64,000 nucleotides of DNA from Musa acuminata AAA Group (taxonomy: Eukaryota; Streptophyta; Magnoliopsida; Zingiberales; Musaceae): positions 12,830,001-12,894,000 of the forward strand of contig NC_088347.1 of NCBI RefSeq assembly GCF_036884655.1, in the 5' to 3' direction. The translations under genes were made by a program, and so were the position numbers. Below the pieces are notes generated by a model. It saw only the letters and a program-made list of their open reading frames with translations, ran no database searches and was not told the origin of the DNA. Below are positions 23,613 through 35,278 of this stretch, piece by piece (position 1 is the first letter of the stretch; the number at the start of each line of letters is the position of its first letter).

Positions 23613-23662
23613 CTGCTAGCATCGAGAACCCAAAGAGAATTCAAATTTTGGAGCCCAAATTT
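23613..23662 (+). repeat. 3' LTR of element B, piece 2
   Basis: CTGCTAGCATCGAGAACCCAAAGAG..., matching the B 5' LTR just upstream of its TATA region. It ends in the AATTT target duplication of C2. Confidence 0.85.
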
Positions 23663-25156
23663 TGCTAGTCATAAGTGCCCAGCAAGCCAATCACATGAGT
23701 GATGGCACGTGTGACTTGATACAGAATCTTTTTGCTTATTATATTTTGGCGTATATCACTTTATAACTATTGCATAGATGCATATATATTGTGATGTCCT
23801 TGGATTTGTGCAATGGGAATCGGATCGTGATGAGATCACGATAATGAGATCGATTCACCTTTAAACACATATCCTAAATAATCCCGGTCATAGGTTACTC
23901 GAGAGGGATATCGTGATAACCGGATAGACTGGTGTGCTGTATACCCGTCCATATGATGGATGCAGCTGGTCTCATAGCTGCTCGTGTAGGGACACTAGGG
24001 ATACAGTACAGGTGCTCATTGGAGAATGAGTTCACTGATTGATCCGCTTACGGAATGCTGGATAGTTGATGATGCCTTATTGTCAGACAACGATTCCGTA
24101 GTCCTAGTGGTGTATCTGGTTCTTAGACTTGAGACACCAAGGATGTCCTATATGAGTGCTCCACTCTTTGATACCAGACTTATAGGTTTGGCTGTTCCCA
24201 GATCTAGTACAGCTGGTCATTGGGAGTGGTAGTCGACCTTACGAGGGCTATTGAGTGTCGATAGAGGATCATCCACTCTCGGTATCATGAGAGGAATATC
24301 CCATGTGTTCTTGCTCAGACAAATCCCTGGCCAGGGTCATTCGGGTTGAGAGAGAAAGAGTTCTCCGGGAGAATCCGATTAGAGCGAGACTCGAGTAGAT
24401 ACCGTATGGGTCTGACAGCACCATGCTCGATATACGGTCTCTGGGATATTAGATGGATGAGGGACTATAGGTACATGGTAACTGAGGACAGACAGGTCCA
24501 ATGGATTGGATTCCCCTGTATCGTCTGGGGACTACGGCGTAGTGGCCTAGTACTTCCGTAGTCGATGAGTCGAGTGAATTATTACAGAGATAATAATTCA
24601 CTGAGTTAGAAGGAGTTCTGACAGGTATGACTCACGGCCAGCTCGATATTGGGCCTAGAGGGTCACACACATATGGTAGGCATTGCGATGAGTAGAGGTT
24701 CGGATATGAGATATCCGACGGAGCCCTTGTCTTATTGGATGCAGATCCAATACCCACTAGGGAAAGGACCCATTAGGGTTTTGACACGGGATCTCTATAA
24801 ATAGGAGGGATTCACAGCCTCATAGGCTAGAGTCTTTGCTTGCCCTTCCTATTCTCCTCTCCCTCTCCACCTCAGAGTAGGCCTGGAGTTTTGAGGAGCG
24901 TCGTCGCAACCCTGCTGTGTGGATCACCGCTAGAGAGGAGGACGCTTGACCTCCTTCACCCTCTCCTAAGGATCTGCAAGGAAACAGGGATATACGATCT
25001 CACTAGGTAACACAATCTCTATACGCAGTTTTGTGTTTTTGCGGATTTTGCGCACCAATCTTCGCACGACGATGAACATCTTTTTGGGAATCGGGGAGTT
25101 TTGTTTTCTTGTTCTTCCGCTGCGCATATGATGTCGCCCCCTATGATTTCCCAACA
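23663..25156 (+). repeat. 5' LTR of element C2
   Basis: TGCTAGTCATAAG to TTTCCCAACA, 1494 bp. Short ORFs inside (e.g. 24,026-24,232) recur in every copy of this LTR and are not supported as genes. Confidence 0.95.
24796..24803 (+). promoter_or_regulatory. TATA box of C2 5' LTR
   Basis: TATAAATA in ATCTCTATAAATAGGAGGG. Repeated in the 3' LTR at 31,957-31,964, in C1 at 9275-9282 and in G at 46,485-46,492. Confidence 0.7.
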
Positions 25157-25157
25157 G

Positions 25158-25169
25158 TGGTATCAGAGC
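25158..25169 (+). other. Primer binding site, element C2 (tRNA-iMet)
   Basis: TGGTATCAGAGC, 1 nt after the LTR; the match continues as CAGGTTG. Confidence 0.93.
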
Positions 25170-25261
25170 CAGGTTGTTCGTGCGAATGATTGGTTTTGAA
25201 CTGCATGTGTTGTGTTTAGGAAGAATTTTGACGTCAAAATCGTTGACGCAAAAGCGAGAAA

Positions 25262-25282
25262 GGGCAGCAACAGTTGCTGCCC
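25262..25282 (+). promoter_or_regulatory. 21-nt palindrome downstream of the C2 primer site
   Basis: GGGCAGCAAC and GTTGCTGCCC around one A, 93 nt after the primer site. G has GGGCAGCAA and TTGCTGCCC at the same spacing (46,950-46,970). Candidate RNA dimerisation element. Confidence 0.55.
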
Positions 25283-26480
25283 TCGATCTGCGTGCGTGCA
25301 GCGCAGCCGAAGGCCGGCACCGCAGGGGCTGCGTCTGCAGCAGCCGGCCGGCGGTCTGCTTGCAGCAGGCTTGCGGCCGGCGGGGCTGGCAGCCCGCGGG
25401 TAGAGGCGCCGCGGGGCAGCAGCGCGGGCTGAGGCACCGCAGGGCAGCGGCGCTTGTGGCCGCTGCTCCCACGGGCAAAAACCCCGCAGGGGCGGCCGCC
25501 AGCGAGGCAGCACCGCCTGCGGGCGCTGCCTCGCCTGCAGAACTGCCCGCGGAGGCGGCGACGCCCGCGGGGGCGCCCACCTGCAGCGGCAGCGCTGCCA
25601 GCGGGCGTGCCTCTCGCAGGCGAGGGCAGCGCCCCGCCCCTCGCCGCACAGGCCGCCGCCAGCAGGGTGGCGGCGGCAACGGCAGCAGCAAAGGGCAGTA
25701 GGAAATTAGGGTTTTCTGGGCAAAAGACAGTTTTACCCCTGTGAATTTGAGAAATTTCAGTTTTTGTCTTTTGTCCAAATTATGAAAATACCCTTAGGAA
25801 CTGAGAAATTCCCTATATATCCCTGATTTCAGAAAATATTAATTAATTAAAAGGTTTAGTTGATTATTATTTTTATTATTATCTAGTAGTCCTACATGAT
25901 GATGATAATTTATACATGTGATGTATGATGTGTGGACGGATGATCATGGACCGTGTGATGTGTGTACTTGTGATTATTATTATTGAGGTCTGCGAACCTC
26001 TATTATATTTCTCGTTTATTGTCGGGCCTGCGTGCCTATGATTAAGTTGTAATCACATGAGGAGGCGCAGCGGGAGCGTGGATGCCATAGCGGGACCCAC
26101 GAGACGGACGATCGTGATGCATGGAGATGCATCAAGATGTCGACGGAACCGACGAGGACGAGATGGACGATCACAAGGCATGGAGATGCACCGTTGCACA
26201 CATAGATCTTGATGTGAGTGATTAGGCCTACTGGCTCGGGCCTAATCATATTAGGTTGTGGTCCATGATCATCTGGTGTGATTGCTTATACACATACTAG
26301 ATATGTATATATATTTGCATGCGATATAGATATATATTAAATATGCATATGTGTGACATGTCATATTAGGAGACCAAATCATAGAAACATCTCTCGATAA
26401 TATTAAGTCGGTAAACGTGAGGCAATTAGATTGACCCACGTGGCCTTCCATCGTTATGAGTAGGAACCGAATCCCGGTGT

Positions 26481-26792
26481 AGGTTGAGTTGGTCGAGTCC
26501 CTCGAGACTCACCTATATCGTGATTCGCTATCTTGCTTACTACATAGAGATGTCACCGGTGACCTGAGGGCATGATATGCTTGGTCGAGTCCCTCGAGGG
26601 TATATCATCAAATCAGACTCATCTTGTAACGAAGGTGTTGACTTAACCGAGCATCATGGTTGGTCGAGTCCCTCGAGGCCATGGTGATTCGGAGGCCGAA
26701 CAGGACGGGAATCACAAGGAGTTGTGATCGGCAAGAGTTGTCTACCTTTTAGGCTTAGTGTGATTGGTCGAGTCCCTCGAGGTTACACTAAG
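26481..26792 (+). promoter_or_regulatory. Four-hairpin array upstream of C2 gag
   Basis: TTGGTCGAGTCCCTCGAG occurs identically at 26,489, 26,581, 26,660 and 26,764. Each has a TCGAG/CTCGA stem with a TCC loop, extended by a different outer stem: AGGTTGAGT/ACTCACCT, TGATAT/ATATCA, CATCATGG/CCATGGTG, CTTAGTGTGA/TTACACTAAG. Between them lie a 12-bp palindrome GTCACCGGTGAC (26,552-26,563) and ATCACAA-GGAG-TTGTGAT (26,711-26,728). Possible packaging or translation-control structure. Confidence 0.65.
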
Positions 26793-26977
26793 ACGCTGAT
26801 TGGATCCTGATCCCCACTAGAAGTCTGCCGGAGACTTCCGTTTCACGTGCTGAGGGTGTCGCGTGACTCGTTAGTAAAATAGTGGGAGCATATTAAGATA
26901 GAAGTCCATATCTTGATAGTTTATTTCTTGCAAAATCTGCATGTTATTCATTTTTGCTACATCTTTATTTTCAGAAA

Positions 26978-29900
26978 ATGTCGCTTTCAAATCCCTTACG
27001 TGGCATACTTGATGTCAACCGCCTCACTGGTCCAAATTATACGGATTGGCTCCGTAACTTGAGAATTGTTCTCACAGCGGAGAAAATCGTGTACGTCCTT
27101 GATACAGTGATGCCTACGCCCGAAGAAGGGGCAAGCGAGGATGAGATCGCTCGCTACGTGAAGTACATTGATGACTCCACTCTTGCTCAGTGCTATATGT
27201 TGGGCTCTATGACTCCAGAGTTACAGAGACAACATGAAAAGATGGATGCCAGATCCATTCTCCTACATGTCCGTAAATTGTTTGAGGAACAGGGAAGGAC
27301 TCAACGATATGAGATATCCAAGAGCCTTTTCCGCGCTAGGATGACTGAGGGGACACCGGTTCAGAACCATGTCCTAAAGATGATTGAGTGGATAGAGAAA
27401 CTCACAGGTCTAGGAATGGTCCTAGAGGATAACTTGTGTGTGGACATTGTGCTTCAGTCCCTACCAGATTCCTTTTCACAGTTCATAATGAATTTTAATA
27501 TGAACAAGCTTGAGGTGACTCTCCCAGAGCTCTTCAATATGTTGAGGGAGGCAGAGAGTACTATTAAGAAAGAGAAGCCAGTTCTCTACACTGGTGAGAC
27601 CAGAAAGAAAAGGAAAGCAGAAAGGTCCCTTAAGAAGGGAAAGGGCAAGGGCAAACAAGGTAAAGCAAAGGTTGCTAAGAAAGACCCAACAAAGGACAAA
27701 GGCCAGTGCTTCCACTGTGGTAAAGATGGGCACTGGAAGAGAAACTGCAAAGAGTACCTTGCAGAAAGGGTGAAACAAAAGCTTGATGAAGCTTCAGGTA
27801 CATTCATGATCAGTCTCCATTTGTCAGACTCTTATGATAACACATGGGTATTAGATACCGGTAGTGCTTATCATATATGCAATTCGTTGCAGGTTCTGGC
27901 AAGGCCTAGGAGACTAGAGAGAGGCGAGATGGACCTCAAGATGGGTAATGGAGCAAAAGTTGATGTATTAGCTGTTGGCGAGGTCGCCCTACATCTGCCT
28001 AGTGGAGCTTTTATTGCATTAGATGCATGTTATTTTGTTCCTTCTGTTATCAAAAACATTATCTCCATTTCATGTTTAACAGTTAGTGGATATAAATTTG
28101 TTTTTGAGAACAATGGTTGTTCGATATTATTAGATGATAAGATCATCACGAAAGGAACATTGCATAATGGTTTATTTATGTTAGACACCACTCCACATAT
28201 CATGAATATAAATGTGTCCAAAAGGAAACGAGATGAGTTGAACAGTGCATACCTGTGGCATTGTAGGCTAGGTCACATCCATGAAAGAAGGATTCAAAAG
28301 TTGCTAAATGATGGATATCTAGATCCATTCGACTATGTGTCATATGCAACTTGTGAGCCTTGCATTCGTGGAAAACTGACCAACTCTCCATTTAATGGAA
28401 CTGGAGAGAGAGCCACTGAGTTGTTGGAACTCATACATAGTGATGTATGTGGACCCATGTCAACTCATGCCATTGGAGGTTACTCCTACTTCATTACATT
28501 TACTGATGATTTCTCAAGGTATGGATATGTGTACTTAATGAAGTACAAGTCCGAGGCCTTTGAGAAATTCAGAGAGTATAAGAATGAGGTGGAGAACCAG
28601 ACTGGAAAGAGTATCAAAACTCTTCGATCAGATCGAGGAGGTGAGTACTTAAGTACAGAGTTTACTCACTTCCTCAAGGACCATGGGATATTATCCCAAT
28701 GGACACCTCCTTATACACCTCAGCTCAATGGTGTCTCTGAAAGGAGAAATCGTACATTATTAGATATGGTACGGTCCATGATGAGTTTCGCTGACCTACC
28801 CATCTCATTCTGGGGATATGCCCTAGAAACCGCAGCTTACCTTCTGAACAGAGTTCCAACTAAGTCGGTGGTGTCTACACCATATGAGATATGGAAAGGG
28901 AAGAAGCCTGATCTTAAGGTTGTTAAGATTTGGGGCTGCTCTGCCCATGTTAAAAGACACAACCCCGATAAGTTAGAATCAAGGACAGGGCGATGTAAAT
29001 TTGTGGGATACCCCAAGGAAACTTGTGGGTATTACTTCTATCATCTCGAGGACCAAAAGGTCTTTGTAGCTAAGAGAGCAGTGTTCCTTGAGAAGGAACA
29101 CATTCTTGGTGGAGACAGTGGGAGAATGATAGAGTTGAGCGAAGTTGGAGAACCAAGCTCAAGCACCACTCTACAGCCCGAGTCTGTTCAGGTATCTAAT
29201 ACACAAGTTTCAACTTTACGCAGAGGATGTAGAGGATATTGATCCTCAGACCTACGAGGAGGCTATTATGAGTATAGACTCCGGGAAGTGGAAAGAAGCC
29301 ATGAATTCTGAGATGGATTCTATGTACTCCAATAAGGTTTGGAACCTAGTTGATGCACCCGAAGGTATTGTACCCATCGGTTGCAAGTGGATCTTTAAGA
29401 AAAAGATCGGAGTAGATGGAAAGGTAGAGACCTATAAAGCAAGGCTAGTGGCTAAGGGGTATCGTCAAAGGCAAGGTGTTGACTACGACGAAACTTTCTC
29501 ACCCGTAGCAATGCTAAAATCCATCAGAATTCTATTGGCTATTGCAGCACACTATGATTATGAGATCTGGCAGATGGATGTGAAAACCACATTCCTCAAC
29601 GGGAACCAGGAGGAGGAGGTGTATATGATGCAACCTGAGGGATTCGTGTCCAAGAACTGCCCAGATAAGGTGTGTAGGTTGCTTAGATCCATTTATGGAC
29701 TAAAGCAAGCTTCCCGAAGTTGGAACATAAGATTTGATGAGGCAATCAGATCTTATGACTTCGTTAAGAACGAAGATGAGCCTTGTGTATACAGAAAGGT
29801 AAGTGGGAGCGCTATTAGCTTTTTGGTGTTATATGTGGATGACATCCTCATCATTGGGAATGACATAGGAATGCTATCCACAATAAAGGCTTGGTTATCT

Positions 29901-30809
29901 AGACACTTCTCCATGAAGGACTTAGGAGAAGCATCTTATATCTTGGGGATTAGAATCTATAGAGATAGATCCAAAAGGATGCTTGGCTTGTCCCAGTCCA
30001 GGTACATAGAAACTATTGTCAAAAGGTTTGGCATGGAAAATTCCAAGAGAGGTCTCATACCGATGAGACATGGGATATCGCTTTCTACGAGTATGTCCCC
30101 AAAAGACTCCAGAAGAAAGGGCGAACATGGATATGATACCTTATGCCTCAGCAATAGGGTCTATCATGTATGCCATGCTATGTACTAGGCCTGATATAGC
30201 GCATGCTCTGAGTGTCACGAGCAGGTATCAGGCGGATCCAGGCTTGGAGCACTGGAAAGCAGTAAAGTGTATCCTTAAGTACTTGAGAAGGACTAAGGAT
30301 CTTTTACTAGTATATGGAGGTAATAGCCTTAAGGTTGAAGGCTACACTGACTCAAGTTTTCAGTCTGATGTCGATGATAGCAAGTCGAATTCAAGGTATG
30401 TGTACACCTTGAATGGAGGAGCAGTGTGCTGGAAGAGTTCCAGCAAGATACCACTGCTGACTCGACCACAGAGGTGGAGTACATTGCTGCATAAGATGCA
30501 GCAAAGGAGGGAGTTTGGGTGAAGAAGTTCATCACAGATTTGGGAGTCGATACAGATATCGACAAGTCGACTTCCTTATATTGCGACAACTATGGGGCGA
30601 TTACTCAAATAAGGGAACCGGGTCTCATCAGAAGTGTTCTGAGGAGGTTCCACCTTATCAGAGAGATCGTAGCCCGAGGAGATGTAGCAGTGGAAAGAGT
30701 TCCATCCGAAGATATCATTGCAGATCCACTGACAAAGCCGTTGTCTCAGATTGTCTTTGAGCGTCACAGGGGTCTGATGGCGATCAGACACATAGGTGAT
30801 TGGCTTTAG
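26978..30809 (+). pseudogene. Element C2 gag-pol polyprotein, frameshifted
   Basis: The start chosen is the ATG at 26,978 ([16 protein letters not shown]), the family start, rather than the upstream in-frame ATG. Gag has a [14 protein letters not shown] knuckle at residues 244-257. Protease DTGSAYHIC is at residue 293. Integrase has [12 protein letters not shown] with [25 protein letters not shown] and NGVSERRNR. The first frame ends at 29,242 because about 53 nt present in G are missing near 29,217. RT then continues in another frame (WQMDVKTTFLNG, LYVDDILI at about 29,831). An extra A (about 30,101-30,104), a lost base (about 30,440) and a TAA (30,492-30,494) damage the RT/RNase H part. The C-terminus IGDWL stops at 30,809. 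Confidence 0.92.
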
Positions 30810-30855
30810 GTCAAGTGGGAGATTGCTAGTCATAAGTGCCCAGCAAGCCAATCAC
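30796..30855 (+). promoter_or_regulatory. Inverted repeat around the C2 PPT/3' LTR junction
   Basis: GTGATTGGCTT (30,796-30,806, overlapping the last pol codons) and AAGCCAATCAC (30,845-30,855, inside the LTR) are perfectly complementary, with the PPT (AAGTGGGAGAT) and LTR start in the loop. Confidence 0.6.
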
Positions 30856-32317
30856 ATGAGTGATGGCACGTGTGACTTGATACAGAATCTTTTTGCTTAT
30901 TATATTTTGGCGTATATCACTTTATAACTATTGCATAGATGCATATATATTGTGATGTCCTTGGATTTGTGCAATGGGAATCGGATCGTGATGAGATCAC
31001 GATAATGAGATCGATTCACCTTTAAACACATATCCTAAATAATCCCGGTCATAGGTTACTCGAGAGGGACATCGTGATAACCGGATAGACTGGTGTGCTG
31101 TATACCCGTCCATATGATGGATGCAGCTGGTCTCATAGCTGCTCGTGTAGGGACACTAGGGATACAGTACAGGTGCTCATTGGAGAATGAGTTCACTGAT
31201 TGATCCGCTTACGGAATGCTGGATGGTTGATGATGCCTTATTGTCAGACAACGATTCCGTAGTCCTAGTGGTGTATCTGGTTCTTAGACTTGAGACACCA
31301 AGGATGTCCTGTATGAGTGCTCCACTCTTTGATACCAGACTTATAGGTTTGGCTGTTCCCAGATCTAGTACAGCTGGTCATTGGGAGTGGTAGTCGACCT
31401 TACGAGGGCTATTGAGTGTCGATAGAGGATCATCCACTCTCGGTATCATGAGAGGAATATCCCATGTGTTCTTGCTCAGACAAATCCCTGGCCAGGGTCA
31501 TTCGGGTTGAGAGAGAAAGAGTTCTCCGGGAGAATCCGATTAGAGCGAGACTCGAGTAGAAACCGTATGGGTCTGACAGCACCATGCTCGATATACGGTC
31601 TCTGGGATATTAGATGGATGAGGGACTATAGGTACATGGTAACTGAGGACAGACAGGTCCAATGGATTGGATTCCCCTGTATCGTCTGGGGACTACGGCG
31701 TAGTGGCCTAGTACTTCCGTAGTCGATGAGTCGAGTGAATTATTACAGAGATAATAATTCACTGAGTTAGAAGGAGTTCTGACAGGTATGACTCACGGCC
31801 AGCTCGATATTGGGCCTAGAGGGTCACACACATATGGTAGGCATTGCGATGAGTAGAGGTTCGGATATGAGATATCCGACGGAGCCCTTGTCTTATTGGA
31901 TGCAGATCCAATACCCACTAGGGAAAGAACCCATTAGGGTTTTGACACGGGATCTCTATAAATAGGAGGGATTCACAGCCTCATAGGCTAGAGTCTTTGC
32001 TTGCCCTTCCTATTCTCCTCTCCCTCTCCACCTCAGAGTAGGCCTGGAGTTTTGAGGAGCGTCGTCGCAACCCTACTGTGTGGATCACCGCTAGAGAGGA
32101 GGACGCTTGACCTCCTTCACCCTCTCCTAAGGATCTGCAAGGAAACAGGGATATATGATCTCCCTAGGTAACACAATCTCTATACGCAGTTTTGTGTTTT
32201 TGCGGATTTTGCGCACCAATCTTCGCACGACGATGAACATCTTTTTGGGAATCGGGGAGTTTTGTTTTCTTGTTCTTCCGCTGCGCATATGATGTCGCCC
32301 CCTATGATTTCCCAACA
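30824..32317 (+). repeat. 3' LTR of element C2
   Basis: 1494 bp, the same length as the 5' copy, with 8 substitutions seen. Followed by the AATTT duplication. Confidence 0.95.
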
Positions 32318-32322
32318 AATTT

Positions 32323-32621
32323 GAATCATCTTGAGGCCTATAAATACCCCTCAAATCTCAGCTGAGATTACAACTTTTGTGAAGCAATTGATTGAGAGAA
32401 AGGCCTTAGAAAAGTCTTAGCTAGTCTTGTTTTTAATTTGCTAGTGTGCACCTCCTTCTTTCTTGCTGAAAATCTGTAAGAGAGTGAACCGCTTGTAAAA
32501 AGTTGTAAGAGGGTTATTTACCCTTCCCTTTCAAGATATTTGCTAGTGGAAGGTAGGAGCCTCATCGAAGAGGGGCCTCGCAAGTGGATGTAGGTCATTT
32601 GACCGAACCACTTTAAAATCG
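32323..32621 (+). repeat. 3' LTR of element B, piece 3 (truncated)
   Basis: Starts TTGAATC... after the C2 duplication and includes TATAAATA near 32,339. It matches the B 5' LTR up to CACTTTAAAATCGG and stops abruptly about 240 bp short of the LTR end. Confidence 0.85.
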
Positions 32622-33307
32622 GATTACTTAAGCATATCCAATCGGATTAGTCTAGGTTTCTTCCGGCGAGCTTCCGGCTATCTTTCGGTGAACTTCCAAC
32701 GATCTCTCAGGAACATTCCAATGGACTCCCAGCAAGCTCCTAGACTTCACCACGATCTTCTTGGCAAGTTTCGACAAGCTTCTTTGGCAAACTCTTAGAC
32801 TTCTCGGTCAATTCCAACAGAACTTCCGGCGAATGTTCGAACTTTCGATGAACTCTCGAACTCCCAACGAAATCGCGTTCTTGACTTCGGGACTTTATTT
32901 TGCTTTATGCCTTGCTATCATAGTTAATCCTGCACACATAAAACATACTTCGATCTAGACAATTATTACAAAGCAAATCAGGTGTTATCCGGCATGTCAT
33001 TGGTTTATCGGCGCTTCATCCGAATATTTGGTGTATCGTCCTCTCTTATGGCCTATTATCCAATCGGCCAGTTGACCTTTGCAATTCCAATTTACTTGGC
33101 GTAATTTTCGCTCTTTTTGGCCTAATGCCCGAAACCATGGGCCAAAGCCTTCTACCGATACATCGACTAATCCTTCAGCTCGACGTCTAATCTTCTAACA
33201 TGTTTTTCTCCGGCCTAACATGATTGAAGATTCCCACGTCACTCAAAACGCAAATCAAATCATAAATACTATCAATTGGTTTCATCATCAAAATCCGAGA
33301 TTCAATA
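32622..33307 (-). repeat. 3' LTR of element E, truncated
   Basis: Homologous to 44,533-45,183 of the 5' LTR of the same element. The terminal CAACA has become CAATA. The missing part includes TATA and R/U5. Confidence 0.8.
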
Positions 33308-35278
33308 ATCTTCCGTTTTTTATGATGACAACCAATTGATGACTGAGTTAACCTTAACTCCCGGAGTTTTAAACAAACTCTCCCTATCAATATGTCATAT
33401 TGATAGAACTCTTGGATTCAAAAATCCAAGCAACATGTTGTCATAAAACTATGCATAACATCATCATACTTCTCCCCCTTTGTCATCAACCAAAAGGAGA
33501 AGTACAACTATCAAGTGTTTGAGATATAATTTCAACTCATTGCATAATAAACATAATATCAAGTTTTATCATCATTGCAATTTGTAAGCTAGCAAATTTA
33601 GCAAGTGTTACATCATATTCGAACATACATATTATATGAAAGTTGGAAATTTTTTTGCAAATTTAGCAAATTTTATAATATGAAAGTTGGAAAAAATTTT
33701 GTATCTTTTGAGATGAACAAGCCTTTTGCTTCTCTTTATGATGTGCAAGCTAATAACTTTTTGCTTCTTCTTGAAGTATGCAAGCTAGCAAAATTTGCTC
33801 CCCCTATATCATTGTAAAAAAGAAGGGAAGAATACAATGTTGTAATTATTTTTCCTTTAAAATAATTTTTAAATTATGACAAAGATAAAGTATCATCCTT
33901 AATTCAATATATTTATGCATCATTAAAATATGCATAATTTCAAAATCTTACATTTCATTTTTAATGCACGATACCAAAAAATAAATCCATCATCATTTTG
34001 AGCATATCATACATGATACTAAAGCATTAAAATTTTTAAGCATTTATCAATATTTTGATCATGATACCAAGCATTCATCATTTAAAGCATTCATGATACC
34101 AAAAATTAAATCAACATTTTAAAGCATTTATCACTTAATGCTTGTTGGTACCAAACATTCATCATTAATTTTCTCCCCCTTTGTCATGGGCAAAGAGAGG
34201 GGAATAAAAATATAATGGTGCAATTCATTTCCCTTATCGTCAATTTTTAAATCATCACATAAAGAATAATAAGAAAATTTTGGTGATAAGATATAATTCA
34301 TGAATACAAGAAATTGTACATAAAAATTATTTCGTGAAAGATAAAATATCAAAGATCATGAAGGATTAAGTCATGAATACTAAATGACATGAGTTATCTT
34401 GACAATCTCCCATTTATAAATAACAACAAGAAACATGGGAGTTCAAAAAATAAGATCTTGATTCATTGAAAATTTTCAAGTTATAAATCTCGAAAAATCA
34501 AGATAAACTCTTTCAAATTCAAATCATCAAATCAAAATCATTTTCAAGAGATTCACAAAAGCATAATATACATGGATTTATTAATCTTTTATCGAAAAAT
34601 CAATGGAGATGGAAAATTTATTCCCTTTTTTATGTGTTTCATTTTAAGTGATTGATTTCATATAAGTATGCTCAAGTTTTTTGTATGAAAATCATACATT
34701 ATAGTTTAAAATCGAAAGAGCAAATCTCATCATAGATATCATCAAGATCAATAAACCATAAATCACCCAAAAATCATTATTACTTCAAATCATCATGCAT
34801 AATTAAATATAAAATCATCAAGCATGATACTTACATTATTTCATATAAGCATGCCTTTGTCATTTATGCCAAATCAAAACATGCATCATTTTTAAAACCC
34901 AAAAAGCCACTTTCATTACGTTAAAAATCGATAATCCATAAATCGCAAGAATCATCATGCATAATTTCGAAAGATAAACTCATTAAGCATGATTTCAAAT
35001 TATCATTATATTATTTCATTAAGCATGATTTCATTGGACATAAGGCATCTTCAATCAAAATCGAAAAGCAATACGGAAATCAACATGATATACATTATTG
35101 CTTCTTAAATACATACATAAGATTAGTCTTTAGATTTACTTTTTGTTGTATTTTCATAAAACATGTAATTTTCATTATCATTTTCAAAATTAGCTAGAAA
35201 AAGAAAAGCATGATCCCCTTTTATTTATTTTATTTTTTGTATTTTATATACTAATTTAAAAATAACATATGAAATGCA
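33308..35278 (-). other. Element E non-coding internal region
   Basis: About 2 kb, AT-rich, no coding homology. Contains the degraded PPT, hairpin 33,468-33,503 with an internal PPT-like motif, GCTAG-rich repeats (about 33,585-33,800) and another PPT-like motif near 34,172. Confidence 0.7.

Larger units (their letters stand above)
25157..26977 (+). other. Long 5' leader of element C2
   Basis: About 1.8 kb untranslated between primer site and gag, as in Angela/BARE elements. Order: a 21-nt palindrome (25,262-25,282), a very GC-rich stretch (about 25,285-25,700) with a further perfect 10-bp hairpin (25,502-25,511 with 25,525-25,534), an AT-rich part, then a hairpin array (26,481-26,792). Alanine/arginine-rich ORFs in both strands of the GC-rich part are compositional. 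Confidence 0.8.
23663..32317 (+). mobile_element. Element C2: complete Angela/BARE-like copia element, recent
   Basis: Two 1494-bp LTRs, a tRNA-Met primer site, a 1.8-kb leader, gag-pol and a PPT, bounded by a perfect AATTT duplication (23,658-23,662 and 32,318-32,322). Aligning the LTRs by eye I found 8 substitutions (about 0.5%). At the commonly used 1.3e-8 per site per year this is about 0.2 million years. The polyprotein has frameshifts, so it now depends on helpers. Confidence 0.95.
9636..32621 (+). mobile_element. Element B: Sirevirus-like copia element, interrupted by C1, D and C2
   Basis: Contains part of the 5' LTR (9636-10262), a primer site, broken gag and pol, and a 3' LTR in three pieces (15841-16494, 23613-23662, 32323-32621). 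The last two pieces align closely with the 5' LTR of B, including B-specific sequence, which proves they belong together. The 3' LTR stops at about 32,621, where a deletion joins it to element E. Confidence 0.9.

Noticed and set aside
25158..25169. tRNA-like sequence TGGTATCAGAGC at every element start
   Set aside because: It is the complement of the 3' end of initiator tRNA-Met, a primer site, not a tRNA gene.
24966..25778. 270-aa minus-strand ORF and several Ala/Arg/Pro-rich ORFs in other frames
   Set aside because: They lie in the GC-rich C2 leader and partly in its LTR, are open in many frames because of composition, and have no recognisable domain.
26481..26792. Hairpins read as transcription terminators
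   Set aside because: No U-tract follows them and the context is a eukaryotic retrotransposon leader before gag.
31187..31722. Short ORFs repeated in each C-type LTR (MSSLIDPLTECW, MREKEFSGRIRL)
   Set aside because: Present in each LTR copy because the LTR is repeated; they lie upstream of the TATA box and have no domain.
33308..35278. Host gene or intergenic spacer in the long AT-rich stretch
   Set aside because: Motifs at both ends match the non-coding internal regions of D, F and L, and no splice-plus-coding pattern was seen.
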